Source of the DNA: Verrucomicrobiota bacterium
GTDB lineage: Bacteria > Verrucomicrobiota > Verrucomicrobiia > Opitutales > Opitutaceae
Length of the DNA stretch: 64,000 bases
Assembly (NCBI GenBank): GCA_023457715.1
Contig: JAEWKR010000009.1
Location: 10,079 to 74,078 of the forward strand
Direction of reading: 5' to 3'
Positions 62,501 to 64,000 of the stretch are shown piece by piece (the stretch's first letter is position 1; each line of letters starts with the position of its first letter). Under the pieces are notes generated by a model, which made no database searches, was not told the DNA's origin, and was given only the letters and a program-made list of their open reading frames with translations. The translations under genes and the position numbers were made by a program.

Positions 62501-63820
62501 ATGCCTACGACGGACCAGCTTGGGGTATGGATGAACGGCGTGCGGGTTGGAACCTGGATCCAGAGCAAGCGCGGCGGGGACAGCTTCCAATATGACCCTG
62601 CCTGGGTAGCGGGTGCATCCGGACGAGTGCTGTCGCTCTCATTGCCGTTCGTCCCTGGAAATTTCCCTCACCGCGGTGATGTCGTCACCCATTTCTTCGA
62701 TAATCTGCTGCCGGACAGCGATGGCATTCGGCGGCGCCTGCGCTCGAAGTTCGCCACTAAATCGGCCGGCGCGTTCGACCTCTTGGCTGCCGTCGGCCGA
62801 GACTGTGTGGGCGCGGTTCAATTGCTGCCGGAGGGCGAAGCGCCGAAAGGTGTTCACGAGATCGACGCAGAGCCGTTGACGGATGAAGCCGTCGAGCGCG
62901 CGATCGACGCCGCCATTTCCGGTACTCGTGTGCTCGGCCGCAAAGACGATGAGGAGTTCCGCATCTCAATCGCTGGGGCGCAGGAGAAAACGGCGCTGCT
63001 GTTCCACGAAGGCCGCTGGTGCATCCCCCGGGGGGCCACGCCCACGACCCACATGCTGAAGCTTCCGCTTGGACTGATCGGAAATCTGCGCGCTGACATG
63101 AAGGACTCGATCGAAAACGAGTGGCTGTGCCTCCGCCTCATGCATGCATTCGGTCTAGACGTCCCGCAGGCAGAGATTGCGCAGTTCGGCTCAAGACAGG
63201 TCCTCGTCGTGACGCGCTTTGATCGTGCCCTTCAACCCGACGGTTGGATCGCACGGTTGCCGCAGGAGGATTTTTGTCAGGCGCTCGGCTTTGCGTCGTC
63301 GCTAAAATACGAGAGCGACGGTGGCCCAGGCATGCGGGAAATTCTGCGCGTCCTCGACCACAGCTCTCGAGCCCTAGCCGACAAGACGGCGTTTGTTCGC
63401 GCTCAGATCGTCTTCTGGATGCTCGCCGCAACGGACGGGCACGCGAAAAACTTTTCGATCTTTCACGAGCGCGGGGGCACCTACCGGCTCACACCATTTT
63501 ACGACGTGCTGTCGGCCTGGCCGATCATCGGTCGCGGTGCGAATCAGCTCGACGATCGCAAGGTGAAGCTCGCCATGGCCGTCCGCGGCAAAAACGCGCA
63601 TTGGAAGCTCGATGAGATCAAGCCGAGGCACTGGGATGCCGTGGCGAAGTTGGCGGGGATCGGAGATTCGAGCGCGATCGTTGCGGACTTGGTGGACAAG
63701 GCTCCCCGTGTCCTCTCCTCCACGGCCGACAGCTTACCGCGGCGATTTCCAAGTTACGTGGCCGATCGCGTCGTCGATGGCATCCTGCGTGCCGTGGAGC
63801 TACTCAAGAGCAACAGTTGA
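62501..63820 (+). CDS. hipA: HipA-family serine/threonine kinase toxin
   Basis: A 439-residue HipA. The N-terminal HipA_N domain covers residues 5-110. The regulatory serine loop SIAGAQEKT starts at Ser156, the catalytic Asp is in ATDGHAKNFS (D312), and the metal-binding Asp is in FYDVLSA (D335). All key residues are present, so it should be active. E. coli HipA phosphorylates glutamyl-tRNA synthetase and causes persistence; other family members target other synthetases, so the target here is open. Translationally coupled to hipB. Confidence 0.94.
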   Translation: MPTTDQLGVWMNGVRVGTWIQSKRGGDSFQYDPAWVAGASGRVLSLSLPFVPGNFPHRGDVVTHFFDNLLPDSDGIRRRLRSKFATKSAGAFDLLAAVGRDCVGAVQLLPEGEAPKGVHEIDAEPLTDEAVERAIDAAISGTRVLGRKDDEEFRISIAGAQEKTALLFHEGRWCIPRGATPTTHMLKLPLGLIGNLRADMKDSIENEWLCLRLMHAFGLDVPQAEIAQFGSRQVLVVTRFDRALQPDGWIARLPQEDFCQALGFASSLKYESDGGPGMREILRVLDHSSRALADKTAFVRAQIVFWMLAATDGHAKNFSIFHERGGTYRLTPFYDVLSAWPIIGRGANQLDDRKVKLAMAVRGKNAHWKLDEIKPRHWDAVAKLAGIGDSSAIVADLVDKAPRVLSSTADSLPRRFPSYVADRVVDGILRAVELLKSNS

Positions 63821-63952
63821 CGACCTGATCGATATTGAAATCAGATCAACGAGGCCGCGATCAAACGGCCCGGAACGGAAGGGGGGCTTCAACCGGTAAG
63901 GGCGGGCCGGGCTCGCGGGTCATCCGAACTCCAGCCTCGTCTCGCTGGCGCT

Positions 63953-64000
63953 CCCCGCTACATCCGAGCAGCGTGCTTCAACGATCGGGACGTAGCGGGG
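63953..64000. repeat. inverted repeat at window edge
   Basis: CCCCGCTAC (63953-63961) and GTAGCGGGG (63992-64000) are perfect complements with a 30-base loop. The window ends here, so the full structure is not visible. Confidence 0.4.

Overview
The window is a GC-rich bacterial chromosome segment of about 64 kb with dense coding on both strands. It has no rRNA, tRNA, phage or CRISPR array that I can recognise. The gene content and the abundance of short-unit inverted repeat arrays just after genes suggest Verrucomicrobiota, probably near Opitutaceae. That placement is my inference from general resemblance, not from a marker gene comparison.

Layout. 1-9 kb: a 5'-truncated xylulokinase, an exported protein of unknown function, a MocR-type regulator, a flavin amine oxidase, a metallo-beta-lactamase protein with an N-terminal HTH, an RbsD-like sugar mutarotase, an SDR oxidoreductase, an unusual coiled-coil/HTH DNA-binding protein and RuvX. 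9-19 kb: housekeeping genes (HAD phosphatase, truA, comF, accD, folC, rpsP-trmD-rplS, transketolase) and a nucleotide-sugar epimerase-like protein. 19-25.5 kb: a MarR regulator with a perfect palindromic operator, followed by a complete RND efflux operon (adaptor, pump, outer-membrane channel). 25.6-34 kb: an AsmA/YdbH-like envelope protein, an Aas-like acyltransferase/acyl-activating fusion, a secreted DUF4488-like protein and a GAF-PilB/GspE ATPase. 34-47 kb: yraN, zwf-opcA, tyrS, a peroxiredoxin, aconitase, a STAS protein, trpB, a four-helix bundle gene lying between long inverted repeats, and yicC. 47-62 kb: a lipoprotein, an exported protein, rsmA, trpC, a MacAB-like ABC export operon, coaD, pgsA-pgpA, a NIF3-like protein, aroQ, a NusG-like protein, a type III polyketide synthase, yebC, dinB and a DUF3667-like membrane protein. 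62-64 kb: a complete hipBA module with three operator copies at an exact 27-bp period.

How the genes fit together. xylB, transketolase, zwf and opcA feed the pentose phosphate pathway. accD, the Aas-like fusion, pgsA, pgpA and coaD serve lipid and CoA metabolism. marR with the RND genes and the MacAB-like operon are two separate export systems.

The strongest unexplained signal is a set of about twenty intergenic arrays. Each is built from its own short unit (for example GAACATC, GAAAGTG, AGAAACC, CTGAAAT, GGGATGC, CCCTCA). Most are arranged as two facing arms that could form a long hairpin, and most begin within a few bases of a stop codon. One family has defined GAAATCCCAAA-type termini. 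It occurs once as a 507-bp unit enclosing a four-helix bundle (23S rRNA IVP-family) gene, and once as a 154-bp empty unit about 0.9 kb away. This looks like a small mobile element and a MITE-like derivative.
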